Assembly: GCA_964017185.1 (NCBI GenBank)
Contig: OZ024874.1
Location: forward strand, 49,442,856-49,506,855
Direction: 5' to 3'
DNA from: Rugalucina vietnamica
Lineage: Eukaryota > Mollusca > Bivalvia > Lucinida > Lucinidae
Length of the DNA stretch: 64,000 nt
Shown here: positions 46,798 to 57,620 of the stretch, piece after piece
How the letters are laid out: each line of letters opens with the position of its first letter
Numbering within the stretch: the first letter of the stretch is position 1
Program-made: the position numbers and the translations under genes
Notes under the pieces: model-generated
The model's input: only the letters and a program-made list of their open reading frames with translations
Database searches by the model: none
Told to the model about the DNA's origin: nothing

Positions 46798-47294
46798 TTA
46801 TAGAATAATAAAGATTGTCATAACATTTATTAAACCATGCACTGCATATAAGAATGGTTGAAACATGTTTTAAAGAAAGCACATAAAATACAAATGAGTT
46901 TCCTAGATGTGTTGGCATGGCCAAACTCTATGATTTCCATCCAGATCTTGCTTCCGTGCGGTTTAACCCTCGCTAAAATTTCGATAATTTGGTTGTTTTT
47001 TACAGAATATCGTTCATGATATCTTCAACCAGAGTTGCAGAAATACTAAGTTCTTTATGAGGTCATGATAATGTCATAAACTGCCTTGATAGATAGTCTG
47101 CACCGACAAAAGTCATCCCACAGCGAAAATTATAGACATAAAATAGGAATTATTCCAGCTACCAGACACTTTAATCTGCCAGACTTACGCTTAATTAATT
47201 CTATTCATCTTATTCGACCCCAAAAGGATGATACTAGAAATGCGATGATTGTCCTGGGATGGAATGGACTAACCGTCAGATGGTCATAATACAA

Positions 47295-47660
47295 TCACAC
47301 TACGAAAACACGCCCATTCAATCTACAGAAATGTTTTTGTTTGTAAAAATGAAAATTTTCACTAGAAAATTTTTTATATTTTTCTTATTTTTGCTCAACA
47401 CATAGATTGTGGGTACACATTAGAACAGCCTCGCCGAGGCGGTTCTAACGAGTACCCACAAGTTATGTTTTGGAACAAAAGTAAGAAAAATAGGTACATG
47501 TATACCCCTGCATACCCCGGTTCGAGGCGGTTCTAACGAGTACCCACAATCCATGTTTTGGGACAAAAATAAGAAAAAATAGGTATACCCCTGCATGCCC
47601 CAGTTTTATTATATAAAATGGGGTATAAGGGGGTATATATTACACGGACATGTTATCCTG
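47295..47660 (+). mobile_element. ACCCC-palindrome MITE with nested GTGGGTAC palindrome
   Basis: Same family as 26,000-26,240 (block B) and 63,455-63,670 (inverted): 'tagattgtgg', a 'cttattttt' run, 'taccccctgca'-type sequence, and ACCCC/GGGGT arms around 'ttatataaaa'. A 53-bp palindrome lies inside at 47,408-47,460 (TGTGGGTACACATTAGAAC / GTTCTAACGAGTACCCACA, 1-base loop), and part of it is repeated downstream at 47,521-47,548. Confidence 0.75.
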
Positions 47661-47798
47661 ATGTACAATCAACTGTCCGTTTGAGTTTTAAGAATCGTTG
47701 GAAAGATGCCGTAATATAAAGCACTGACGGAACTTTTGTTTTATCAAACAGGCACATGCGAACGTTTGCCAATCTACTTATAAAGTTAAATTATAGTT

Positions 47799-47804
47799 CA
47801 CGTC
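47799..47804 (+). repeat. target-site duplication CACGTC, left
   Basis: The 6-bp sequence immediately left of the TGTAGGGGACC terminus; identical to 61,119-61,124. Confidence 0.85.
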
Positions 47805-47955
47805 TGTAGGGGACCGGAATGTCCGCGGACCGGAATGTCCGCAGTTGTTTTAAAAATGTATAAAAACATGAATTATCATTAAATAAGTCTATTAAATGCA
47901 AAAATTCGGGGAAATTATTTTCATAAAAACGATAAAAGAACTTAGAAAAAAATCC

Positions 47956-48750
47956 TTGCGGACATTCCGGGACGCCCCAAAGGGACCGAAATGTCCGCAG
48001 ACCCAAAATGTCCGTAAATGACTTTTCTTTTTAAACCGATAAAATACCCATCGATTATGCTTTATTAATGCGATAAAACAAGTAAATTATAAATATAATG
48101 ATCATATGACCCACAAAACACGAATGTCTGTTTATAATAAAACATGTTTGACCGTTTGGTCAAAATTTCTCCCATGTTTACACAATTGTAATTCTGTCGT
48201 TTAAATTATTGCATTTCAACGGTGAACATTAACTCTTCAGTGAGTTTACATGACATTATTCATAGTAATTAACAGTTTTAATAGCTACAGTTTCAATAAA
48301 AAATCTTGCGGACATCCCGGACCATTTGGACCGTCCTGCAATGTCCGCAACATTTAAAATTTATAATAAATGATGAAAACGGTTAATGATTAAAAAGCAT
48401 GTCATATTATTGCGAAAGTTGAAGCAACTAATCATAAACTACTTGTAATTATGGTCTACAATGCCTGTTATACAACAGATCCGATCACTTTGGTCCCCAC
48501 TGATTTCTATAATTAATAATAACAAATACATTATCTTTAAGATATGCTTTGCCTGTGTTTCAACGGACAGTCGGAATCCTTTTTAAGTTACACCCCTGTA
48601 ATTCTTACGTAACAAATGCATTTCAACGGAACAATTCATGAGTTTACATGACAATATTTATAGTTTTTAATAGATATAATAGGGATAGTTTCAATAAAAA
48701 TGTTGCGGACATTCCGGACCATTTTGGCCGCCCAGCAATGTCCGCAACGT
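47956..48750. repeat. array of TTGCGGACATTCCGG hairpin modules
   Basis: Short palindromes TTGCGGACATTCCGG...CC.AATGTCCGCAA recur at 47,956-48,000, 48,305-48,352 and 48,702-48,748, with a decayed half at 48,918. They are separated by partly repeated spacer ('agtttcaataaaaa' precedes two of them). The terminus itself carries two direct GGACCGGAATGTCCGC units. The right arm has corresponding modules at 60,562-60,608 and 60,896-60,960. Confidence 0.88.
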
Positions 48751-49571
48751 TTTATCACAGATCTGATCACTTTGTTGTTGTGTTATGTTATTTGAATACA
48801 TCATCTTTAAGATATGCATTTCTTGCGTTTCAATAGACAGTCGGGCCTTTTATATGTTTACATGTCTTAATCAATAGTTATTAACGGTTTTAAATATTAT
48901 TTATCAATATAAAATGTTGATGACATTCCGGGTCACGGGTTATAAATACTCATAAATTTTCAGAGAATTCCATTCTTGTAAGTTCAAGGCCTATCCGATA
49001 TTCGTCTCTGTATATTAAAAAACAACGTAATTGGGGGAAAAGGGTAGCATTACATGGAGACTGTTTGAAACACTTTTAAGTGTTTAAACTAAATCATATA
49101 CAGTTAACTGACATTGTCCATATTCACAAACATAGACTTTGGGTATCGAAAACTTTACATGGGAATAAGGGAAATTTAATGCTGCGTGGCTGCAAAACCA
49201 GTGTTTGTATTTGTGTATTGAAAAGGTAAGCGGAATAGTTCTTAGTCGGTGCAATATCCGACTCAGTGTATTCGTAACAGGGGAATACCTGTCATTATCA
49301 CCCCTAATAAACAATCCAGGTACAATATCCCATATCAAATGCGTATCTTATCTAGGTGATTATGAGCTCATATGGTTCAAACGACCCGGGGCTAAATTTA
49401 CAATTAAAGCCAGTGCAATACGGAACATAAACATAATGCATGTAAAGCGGTCGATGTAAATTAATTCACTTGTGAAATTTCATTAAAAGCACAAAATTGG
49501 CATTTTCGCACCACGTTAGACAGAAGATTTGTAGCTCCATCACGGCATGAATAAAAATTGATGATTAGGCG

Positions 49572-49572
<1 letters not shown>

Positions 49573-49615
<43 letters not shown>
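49573..49615 (+). repeat. (CA)n microsatellite, left arm
   Basis: About 21 CA units. The mirror-image (TG)n tract of the right arm is at 59,679-59,722. Confidence 0.97.
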
Positions 49616-49617
<2 letters not shown>

Positions 49618-50461
49618 GTGCGGTATTGTTTCACCAGTAAACTATTCTGATTCTGATTGTGAACCATTATGTCGAGGAATCATTAAACATGGGCATGGCA
49701 ACGTTTTAGCGACAATGTACAGGCCGCTTTGTGTCGGATCTGGTCCGTTATCCCTGGATTAAACTGAATTGTTTGCGTATTTCATCACTCCATGTAAAAG
49801 TTTCTGCCCATACGGTAAAAATGGACATATCTTCGAGGTGTGAACATGCATATTTGTTTTCTTAACGGCGGTGTGAACACTTGCATTTGTTTTCTCAAAT
49901 GACTCCCATTAAACAAATGGTGTCAGCTCATTCAACTTTGTACCTGATTATTACTGCTACATTCTAATAACGAAATTAAAGAAGCTCATGAGATAAATTG
50001 CTGCTGAAACCCTACTAAATATTCCGAATCGCTTCTAATAGACGCTTTCATAGGTGCAATATACAACATGCGCATGCCTAATGACAATCGATTAATAATC
50101 GATTAGTTTCAAGCCAGGTACATGTATAGCGACACACGCCACATGGAATTTTGGTTAATACTGAATTTTGGTGGTCTAAATGGCACATGTTATCTGACTA
50201 AATATTCGTTCATCCTCTGTTTTCCTGTTGGCATTTTAGCATTTTGATAACATAAGCTTCAGAATACTTAGCATGAACAACAGTTTAAAAGTGTTCCACA
50301 AAAAGTATGTATACTCACTGACATAAAATGAAACCTGAAACAAATTTGTAGGTGTGAATGGCACGCGAGTACATGTAGTGCTTCAAGATGACACCATGTA
50401 AATACCAAATGTTTTGATAGTACAGAGCACCTTTAATCTGTAGGTGTAAATTTTCACGGTA

Positions 50462-50677
50462 TAGCTCGATTTTGCCGGACCTTAGATGCGCCAAAAGATC
50501 GACGATTCCATGAAGTTGCACGTGTAAGGTAAAGCAGTACGAAATGCTTAAAGTTTTCCGTTACACTTGGGATACACGCGCAGTAAGTATTTGTAATGTT
50601 ACAATCTGAATATCCTTTCACGTGCGACTAAGTAGACTCGTCGATCCTCTGACGCACCTTAGGTCAAAATCGAGCTA
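50462..50677. mobile_element. MITE in left arm, TAGCTCG ends with TA flanks
   Basis: Ends TAGCTCGATTTTG and CAAAATCGAGCTA, followed inward by 'ccttagatgcg'/'cgcacctta', with TA on each side. The right arm lacks it: its 'ctaccgtgaaaatttacacc' is continuous. Confidence 0.82.
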
Positions 50678-50704
50678 TACCCACTGAATGGCACGCGTGT
50701 ACAT

Positions 50705-50750
50705 GTTCGTTCGTTCGTTCGTTCGTTCGTTCGTTCGTTCGTTCGTTCGT

Positions 50751-50797
<47 letters not shown>
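50705..50797 (+). repeat. (TTCG)n then (TTTC)n microsatellite
   Basis: About 11 TTCG units turn into about 11 TTTC units; the right arm has no counterpart. Confidence 0.97.
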
Positions 50798-50798
<1 letters not shown>

Positions 50799-50809
50799 TT
50801 AAAAGAAAA

Positions 50810-52282
50810 TGTTTAAACGTGTTTTTTAGAACTGACATATCCGGAAAGCCCGTCTTGCACTATTTGGTAAATTTTACATGCATTTCTAATCGAACCCAGA
50901 CCGGACTGCACATTCTACAATAAACATGAGAATTCTGACCAAGTAGAGCACAACACATTCATATGAAACCATAGCCACTGTGGAACATTTCAATGTTCTA
51001 TTGCAGGGCCGGATCCAGAGGGTCTGTCAACAGGGGGGAGGGGGGGGGGGCACCCACCACCCAAGATTTTTTTCTTCAAAGAACGAGCGAACCATGCGAG
51101 CGAGAAAATTTTGCGAGGAAAGAAATAGGTTTCATGTTTTCAGTTGTATTTTAGAGATACTTTTACAAAATAACACTTGCTAATTTTCACTTAAAACTGG
51201 GATTTGTGTCTAAAGAACACAGATTTGTCTGCTTGACTTTCATTGAACAAGCGAGCCTTGCGAGCGAGAAAATTTTGGGAAAATGGTGTATGTTTCATAC
51301 ATCTAGAGGCCGTTTCAGAGGCAATTTTAGAAAGCTAAACTGGCGCATTTCATGAAAATTTATTACTTTGTGGATTGTTGAACAAGCGAGCCATGCGAGC
51401 CCGGCACTGTATTGGATATATGAATTCATACTGTTCGAAATGTGTACAAACAACCTATACAAAAAGCAACACAAATGTACCATAAATTGCACATCGCGCA
51501 ATCTTTAATTTTTATTTTATTTTATTTTATTTTTTTTTCTGAACTTGCATTTTCTGAACGACAATAAAATGTATGTGAATGGTTATTTCACCATTGCAGT
51601 TTGCGCCGCCCTTTATTCGCCCAACCAATCAAATAACATATGTTTTATACGGGACAGACTAAAACGCTGAATTTTCTGCTGAATTCAGCAATTGACTGAT
51701 CAGCAGAAATATACTAAAACGCTGAAATACTGAACTGCTGATTTTTTGTTGTACACCAGTTTGGATCGTTGTTAAGCAAATGCAAATGGTGATTTTATGT
51801 ATTTGATAACATTGATCAGTGTTTATGCAATGTTTTTGACCGTGTGCGACCATACCATTTAGAAATTTGACAGTCGTGAATTGAATTATATCAACTATGG
51901 TGTATTAAATGAAATACGTCAAAAGTATTCAAACTCTTATGTTTTCGGTATAGTTCCTACAGTTTGATATAGTATGTATAGTATGTATGCATGTGGACAG
52001 TTTGATACGCTATCGCGCAGTCTGATCACATCGCCGTAATTCGAGAAAATTACATTTAGCTTAGCTTAGTAAGAAATCAAAACTTTCCACAGTGGCTATG
52101 GTTTCAGATGATGTGTTGTGCTCTACTTGGTCAGAATTTTCACAGAAAAGTGTTTATCGTAGAATGTGCAGTCCGGTCTGGGTTCGATTAGAAATGAATG
52201 TAACATTTACCAATTGAAGAAATTGAAAAATAGTGCAAGAGGGGCCTTCCGGATATGTCAGCTCTAAAGACACGTTTAAACA
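50810..52282. mobile_element. 1.47-kb non-autonomous TIR transposon
   Basis: Left end TGTTTAAACGTGTTTTTTAG and right end CTAAAGACACGTTTAAACA, with homology of about 185 bp per arm ('gaacccagaccggactgcac', 'accaagtagagcacaacaca', 'accatagccactgtgg'). The interior has a G-rich run (51,029-51,048) and repeated 'gcgagc' motifs ('aagcgagccttgcgagcgag'). No transposase; no clear target duplication. Confidence 0.85.
51650..51755 (+). repeat. GCTGAATTCAGC-containing repeat (inverted partner at 58,338-58,443)
   Basis: About 106 bp, 'gacagactaaaacgctgaat' through 'gaactgctgattttttgtt', recurs in opposite orientation at 58,338-58,443. It contains the palindrome TGCTGAATTCAGCA. The left copy sits inside the 1.47-kb TIR element, so the pair is probably a separate dispersed repeat. 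Confidence 0.82.
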
Positions 52283-52303
52283 TAGAAACAAGAAATGGTC
52301 GCG

Positions 52304-52590
52304 GATGTTTGCTTGATTGATTTGTGGTTTAGCGTCCCAGCCAACAGCTATGGACATGTGGGAATGTTGCCTCCGTTGTATGGAAATTTTACTCACTATA
52401 AGAATGTCATGGCAATCATAATGCGCTTGAAACTATAACGACCCGTGTACACAACTGATGCTTACATGAATATGTATAGATACTAGATTGGTCTGAACCA
52501 CTTTTGCTGGGCAGGCTCAGACTTCTGGGCGGTTAACCCGTAATCAGATGGTCACTCGGTTAAGCAGCCTATCAATTTCTCATGGCCGGA
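52304..52590 (-). mobile_element. SINE-like repeat
   Basis: 'ttgattgatttgtggtttag' + 'cgtcccagccaacagct' is the inverted SINE 3' end. The body ('gttgcctccgttgtatgg', 'gttaacccgtaatcagatgg') matches 24,430-24,730. Confidence 0.72.
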
Positions 52591-52591
52591 A

Positions 52592-53845
52592 TTGGCGCGG
52601 GCCCATATTTCCACCAGAAACTTTAGTTTGTCCATACGTGGCGGCATTATTAAACATTATGAGGTAACAAATGGGGTCAAACAGGGCTGTGTTATGGCAC
52701 CAACACTGTTCAGCATGATGTTTTCTGCCATGCTCATGGATGCTTTTCAGGACAGTGACACTGGTTTTCCAATCAGGTACCGTTTTGATGGCAATATATT
52801 CAACCTTAGAAGGTTGCAAGCCAAAACTAAGGTGCAGACCGATGTGCTAGATGAGCTCCTCTATGCAGATGATATGGATAAGAATGCCAGCTCAGAGGCA
52901 AAAATGCAAAGAGCCATGGATCAAGTCTCACAGTCATGTATAACTATGATCTCACAATCAGCACAAAAAGACAGAGGTTGTACACCAGCCAGCACCTGGA
53001 AAACCGTACAATGAACCAACCATCACTGTGAATGGAGAAAAACTGAAAGTTGTTGATAAATTCACCTACCTGGGAAGCACTCTTTCTAGAGCAGTGCACA
53101 TTGATGATGAGGTCACTGCAAGAATTGCAAAAGCCAGTGTGGCATTCGGAAGACTCCGTGCAAATGTCTGGGAGCGAAATGGAATCAAGCTTGACACCAA
53201 GCTGAAAGTCTACAAGGCTGTGGTACTTCCGACCCTCTTATATGCATGTGAGACCTGGACAGTATACCAGCGTCATGCAAAGAGACTTAACCATTTCCAC
53301 TTAAGCTGTTTGAGAAAGCTGTTAAAAATCAAGTGGCAAGACAAGATCCCAGACACAGAGGTCCTGAAGAAAGCAGGGATGCAAAGCATGCATACTGTCT
53401 TAAAGCTAGCACAGCTAAGGTGGACCGGCCATGTTATAAGAATGCCTGATGAGCGACTTCCAAAGAAAGTCTTCTATGGAGAATTACAAGAGGGAAAGCG
53501 CTCTCAAGGTGGCCAGAAGAAACGCTACAAAGACACCCTGAAAGCCTCTCTGAAGGATTTTGACATACCAATTGGGTCTTGGGAACAGACTGCACAGGAG
53601 CGATCAAAGTGGCGAGGTCTCATCAACAAAGGAGCAGCTCTCCATGAAAAAAGAGAATCTGTGAAGCTGAAAGAAAGCGCAGAGAACGCAAAGCCAATAC
53701 CAATGGGCCACCAGCTGATTCAATGACATTGACTTGCTCTACTTGCAACCGACAGTTTAGAGCTAGAATCGGGCTAGTCAGCCATCAAAGAACTCACCAA
53801 CACACACGAACCTATTCAAGAAATAATGATGGTCTTTCTCATTAG
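52592..53845 (+). pseudogene. LINE reverse transcriptase C-terminal half with C2H2 finger, frameshifted
   Basis: VTNGVKQGCVMAPTLFSMMF and DELLYADDMD (both catalytic Asp present) lie in 52,592-53,014. Frameshifts near 52,937 and 52,970 move VVHQPAPGKPYNEPTITVNG out of frame. The frame 53,028-53,726 then gives DKFTYLGSTLSRAVHID, KVYKAVVLPTLLYACETW, RQLK-type thumb sequence and QLRWTGHVIRMPDERLP, the usual LINE C-terminus. A further shift near 53,690 separates a C2H2-like finger (CSTCNRQFRARIGLVSHQRTH without the last residue, from 53,735), ending at TAG 53,843-53,845. The copy is 5' truncated at about 52,590, next to SINE-like DNA. Clade not assigned. Confidence 0.88.
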
Positions 53846-54059
53846 TGAGAGACGAACGACCATTAAACATTATTCATTGCTTCTTGAATCTTTATAATGA
53901 CAAAAATGCAGATAAAGCTGAAAAGATATATTAGTTTCTGTGTGGTTTTGAAAGCGCAGAACTGTCAAACAAAATGTTCTAGCATGCTAGGACTTAATAG
54001 TTCGTGCAAGTACATGTACTTCTCTCTAAGTAAAGGTTTTGTAAAATGGTAGCGTTATT

Positions 54060-54150
54060 AACATAATCTTCGAGGCGTGAACATACGTATTTGTTTTGAA
54101 CACGAGGTGTGAACACGCGTATTTGTTTTCTGGATGACGGGTTTCCTATC
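54060..54150 (+). repeat. extra fragment of the left-arm sequence
   Basis: 'atcttcgaggcgtgaacata' and 'cgaggtgtgaacacgcgtat' followed by 'ttgttttct' resemble 49,830-49,900 of the left arm, showing a second, internal arm-type segment. Confidence 0.65.
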
Positions 54151-54275
54151 ACTCAATATTACTCAGACAGACAGACAGACAATAACTTTTATTTTGAAGC
54201 TTTGGTCAAATTACATGACATACAAGCACAAAACAACATATAGAATCGTATACTGGTAGTGGAGCATGAATCATA

Positions 54276-54282
<7 letters not shown>

Positions 54283-54338
<56 letters not shown>
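54283..54338 (+). repeat. (GA)n microsatellite
   Basis: About 28 uninterrupted units, the longest GA tract in the window. Confidence 0.98.
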
Positions 54339-54875
54339 GGACTGAGTTGGGGAGGATGTCTTGAAGCACGTCATTAAATTCTTTTTAAGTATGAAAGTTA
54401 GATTTAAAGAGAATGCGTACATGAATAAAATAAATGCGAAGTTGTGGGCCGAGTCATGGAAAAACCTGTGTATTGGGTATCCCAATAAAGAAATGCTAAG
54501 TCATAGCATCTGCGGACTCGGTACATATTACATAAATAAAGTGATACATTTCTATGTAAACAAAAGCATACAAATCAGTAGGTTTGTGCCTTGCATCACG
54601 CCGCGTCATTCTCCGAGACAGGTTTTTTCATGTCATGGACACACACATATTATCGTGTGTATTGGAAAGGCTATTAATACATGTAAGTAGGTTGAGTAAA
54701 TTTCTAATTCGTCCAAGCAATTAGGTCGTGTCAATAAACTATGTCAGTCGAATGAGCACGTGCATTTGTTAAGTTGAGCAACCGGAAAAACCGGAATAAA
54801 TACAGATTCTCTGTCAGTCACAGGTATTAATTCCAGTGCCGTTAAGAAAAATTATATCAGGTAAGTGTAGACAAA

Positions 54876-56261
54876 TTACCTTACTGTTTTTAAAATAATT
54901 GCTATGAAAATACAAAGTCGTTTTAATCTTCGCATATTGCGTGTAGACATGATTTCTTTGAACTTGAGGATATTCGGTCGCGCATAGTAATACCTTGAAA
55001 GATACAATGATCTATTATTTGAAAAGAAGGGGCACAGGAGAAGATAATGCATCTCATCGCCAACGTCTCCGCTGTCGCATAGTGTGCATTTTCTTTCCGC
55101 TATTTCTGTATAATTATACCGTCCCACCTCACATGGGAATCGATGGTTGCCTGTTCGAAACTTAGCAAAAGTAGTATATATCGATTTAGGAAGCACCATT
55201 AAATAATTTTCGATGTCGATGTTTTCTTTGTATAAACTATAGTTCATACCCTTCGAGGACTCTTGTAACTTTGCAGACCATTCCTGTGTAAATTGGTCTC
55301 TCAAAGACCTTTTAACGATGACACAGGTAGCGCTATTAGGGGATTGGCGGTCCCAAATGTCGGGTCTGCCACATTCTTCTAATATTTGTTTAATTTTCTG
55401 AATCCATTTCGAATTAAGTCCTGGAGTAGAGTTCAATTTATGATAAAACATATATGAGAGTTTTGATTGCTTGCCTGTTAAAATCCTGTACCAGTAATTT
55501 ATCATTCTATATTTAATCGTATGTAATATCGGTAGACGGCCTAGTTCTCCATATAACATGTATAGTGGCGTACTCTTACGCAATTTTAATGTAGACCTAA
55601 GAAATTGGTTATGAACTACTTCAAGCATTTCACAATTTTCGAACCCCCAAATTTCACAGGAGTATGTTAAAATAGGCAGAATAGTATTATCAAACAACTT
55701 GAGTTGAAGATCAATAGGAAGGTTTAAATTGTGTATTCTCATGTTCAAAAGATGCATTGCTTTTTTGGCTTGTGCTACAACGTGTTTGCGCGCATTTAAA
55801 AAACTTCGCGATTTCGAGAAATATGTTCCCAAATACTTATAGGAGTCCACAATTTCTAATGTAGTATCGCCTATCTTGAATCCAAATTCATCAGTATTTT
55901 GAGCACCGAAGACAATTACCTTTGATTTGTTTTGATTGATTTTTAACTTCCATTCCGTACAATAGCTGTCAAATGAATCAAGACTTTTTTGAAATGCCTC
56001 CGCGTTATCAGCTAAGATAACCGTATCATCCGCGTATAGCAGAACAAATATTTTAAAAAAATACATAATTTGATCGTCAGCGGATAAATCAACTCTAATG
56101 CCATCAACATTGTCTATTAATAATTTATCTTCAAGGTCATTCATGAATAATGCAAAAAGAACTGGCGAGAGGTTATCACCCTGTCGTACGCCAGTATTAC
56201 ATAAGAAAAAAGCAGAATTAGCCCCATCAACAGAAACGCATGCCTTTATATTTAAATACAT
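54876..56261 (-). pseudogene. LINE reverse transcriptase, C-terminal 461 codons, open frame
   Basis: Starts inside the RT fingers/palm: GVRQGDNLSPVLFALFMNDLE (residues 24-44), catalytic LLYADDTVILAD with YADD at 76-79, then KLKINQNKSKVIVFG and YKYLGTYFS. A long C-terminal domain follows (ILPILTYSCEIWGFENCEML, LYMLYGELGRLPI) and a CCHC-type finger CTLCDSGDVGDEMHYLLLCP near the end. The frame has no stop over 461 codons, unlike the other LINEs here, so this copy is relatively young or is still decaying slowly. It is 5' truncated at about 56,265, where similarity is lost. The ATG at 56,261 is internal, not a native start. Confidence 0.9.
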
Positions 56262-56439
56262 ATTTAACTACTCAGTCAACCAAAGTGTCTTTTTGACCTT
56301 CCCCATGAATTCACTGGTAACTTAATTTGTAATATGACGCGTGTCGATCATTAATAAATTACCACACTTCTGTCGATTACTGAATTTGTTAATGTGTGTA
56401 GTTGCGAAAAGGCGTGAATGTCATAATTTTTCAAACTTT

Positions 56440-56565
56440 TTCAACACTGACACAGGCGTTAAGCAAGGGGACCCGCTCTCCCCGGTGCTGTTCACATGTT
56501 TCATAAATGATATCATTTATAACACCAACGATGATTATGGCGAACCATTGACTATCAATGAAATA
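56440..56565 (+). pseudogene. short RT fragment of another LINE
   Basis: Encodes NTDTGVKQGDPLSPVLFTCF followed by INDIIYNTNDDYGEPLTI, the conserved RT box around QGDPLSP, with no catalytic YADD. It lies head to head with the LINE at 54,876-56,261 but has a different sequence and the opposite strand. Confidence 0.82.
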
Positions 56566-56929
56566 AATGCGTCTACAACTGTATACTCGTGTATGCATAC
56601 TTAAAGAAAGAAATGAATGAATGAAGTGGGAAGTTCTTTTCTTCTTAATTCTACGTTTTCCTTTTTTCGGAAACACATATAAGATTGTCATAGACCTTAA
56701 TTTCTTTAAAAAAAAAAGGTAGCTGTTCATTGCAATCGTTTAAGGCCCCTAAGGTAGTCGCTTATCACAATTAGGTAGCTGTTTAGTGCAATCAGTAAAC
56801 ATGTATGACACACTTTTATTTTATGGCCTACAGTAGTCGCACAGTACGGTAAAGGCATGAAGCAGAGACGTCCATGCACCTCCAGATATTTTAATTAAAT
56901 TAACTTTATGTAAGGACAATATTAGCTAA

Positions 56930-57620
56930 ATAACATTGGTGTCATATTCAAGCAATATACATGTACACGCGTGCCATTCAATGGCTACCGTGAAAATTTA
57001 CACCTACAGATTAAAGGTGTTCTGTCTCCGTACTATCAAAACATTTGGTAATTACATAGGTGTCACCTTGAAGCAATATACATGTGCACGCGTGCCATTC
57101 AATGGCTACCGTGAAAATTCAAAACCTACATTAAAGGTGCTCAAGACCATCACACTTTGTACTATCAAAACATTTGGTGATTACATAGGTGTCATCTTGA
57201 AGCAATATACATGTACACGCGTGCCATTCAATGGCTACCGTGAAAATAGTAGCAATTTATCTCATGGGCTACTTAGAATGTACAGTAATAACAAAGTACC
57301 TGAGAAGTTGATTGAGCTGACACCTTTTGTTTAATGAGAGTCAAACAAAAACACGTCTTCACACCGCCGTTAAGAAAACAAATACGCATGTTCACACATC
57401 GAAGATAATCTTAATCATTATGTCCATTTTTTACCGTATGGGCAGAAACTTTTAGATGGAGACGCACACAATTCAGTTTAATTATTCTTAACTTGGAAAA
57501 GATAAATATTATTATTCACTTAATTCAATATATTTTTTACCGTATGGGCAGAAACTTTTAGATGGAGACGCACACAATTCAGTTTAATTATACTAAACTT
57601 GGAAAAGGTAAATATTACAT
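56930..57620 (+). repeat. internal direct copy of right-arm sequence
   Basis: Three units of about 125-140 bp ('caatatacatgtacacgcgt', 'ccattcaatggctaccgtga', 'tatcaaaacatttggt') are followed by 'agtagcaatttatctcatgg' and 'ttaccgtatgggcagaaact'. The same order occurs at 58,630-59,500. The last part (about 57,480-57,600) is itself tandemly doubled. Confidence 0.88.

Larger units (their letters stand above)
35045..47290. repeat. large duplicated block, copy C (pairs with 11,566-23,220)
   Basis: Collinear with block A from 'tcgttttcaattcacggaca' (compare 11,566), and with blocks A/B distally to 'gattgtcctgggatggaatg' (47,250, compare 29,860). Private insertions are the LINE plus TIR element (35.6-37.4 kb), a Penelope tail (38.33-38.75 kb), a SINE (39.27 kb), 40.19-41.27 kb and a foldback (43.2-43.7 kb). 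Confidence 0.88.
47805..50704 (+). repeat. left terminal inverted repeat of the 13.3-kb element
   Basis: Pairs in reverse with 58,625-61,118. Landmarks are the GCGGACATTCCGG modules (47.8-48.75 kb), 'atatgggatattgtacctgg'-type sequence (49.3 kb), the CA tract (49,573-49,615), 'tgcccatacggtaaaaatgg' (49.8 kb) and 'gcgacacacgccacatggaa' (50.13 kb). It has one more hairpin module than the right arm and a private MITE at 50,462. Confidence 0.9.
54170..56270 (-). mobile_element. 5'-truncated LINE with TGTC-repeat tail
   Basis: The coding part is 54,876-56,261. Downstream on the minus strand, 'aaagcttcaaaataaaagtt' is followed by a (TGTC)n run at about 54,165-54,180, a plausible polyadenylation-like context and tetranucleotide tail. 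A GA tract (54,283-54,338) lies in the 3' region. The tail assignment is inference. Confidence 0.7.

Noticed and set aside
49084..49459. 84-codon frames on both strands, mirrored at 59.8-60.2 kb
   Set aside because: They recur only because they lie in the inverted arms; no domain, and both strands are open over the same bases.
51029..51048. G-quadruplex with function
   Set aside because: Two long G-runs only, inside a transposon interior also seen as a common repeat type; nothing links it to regulation.
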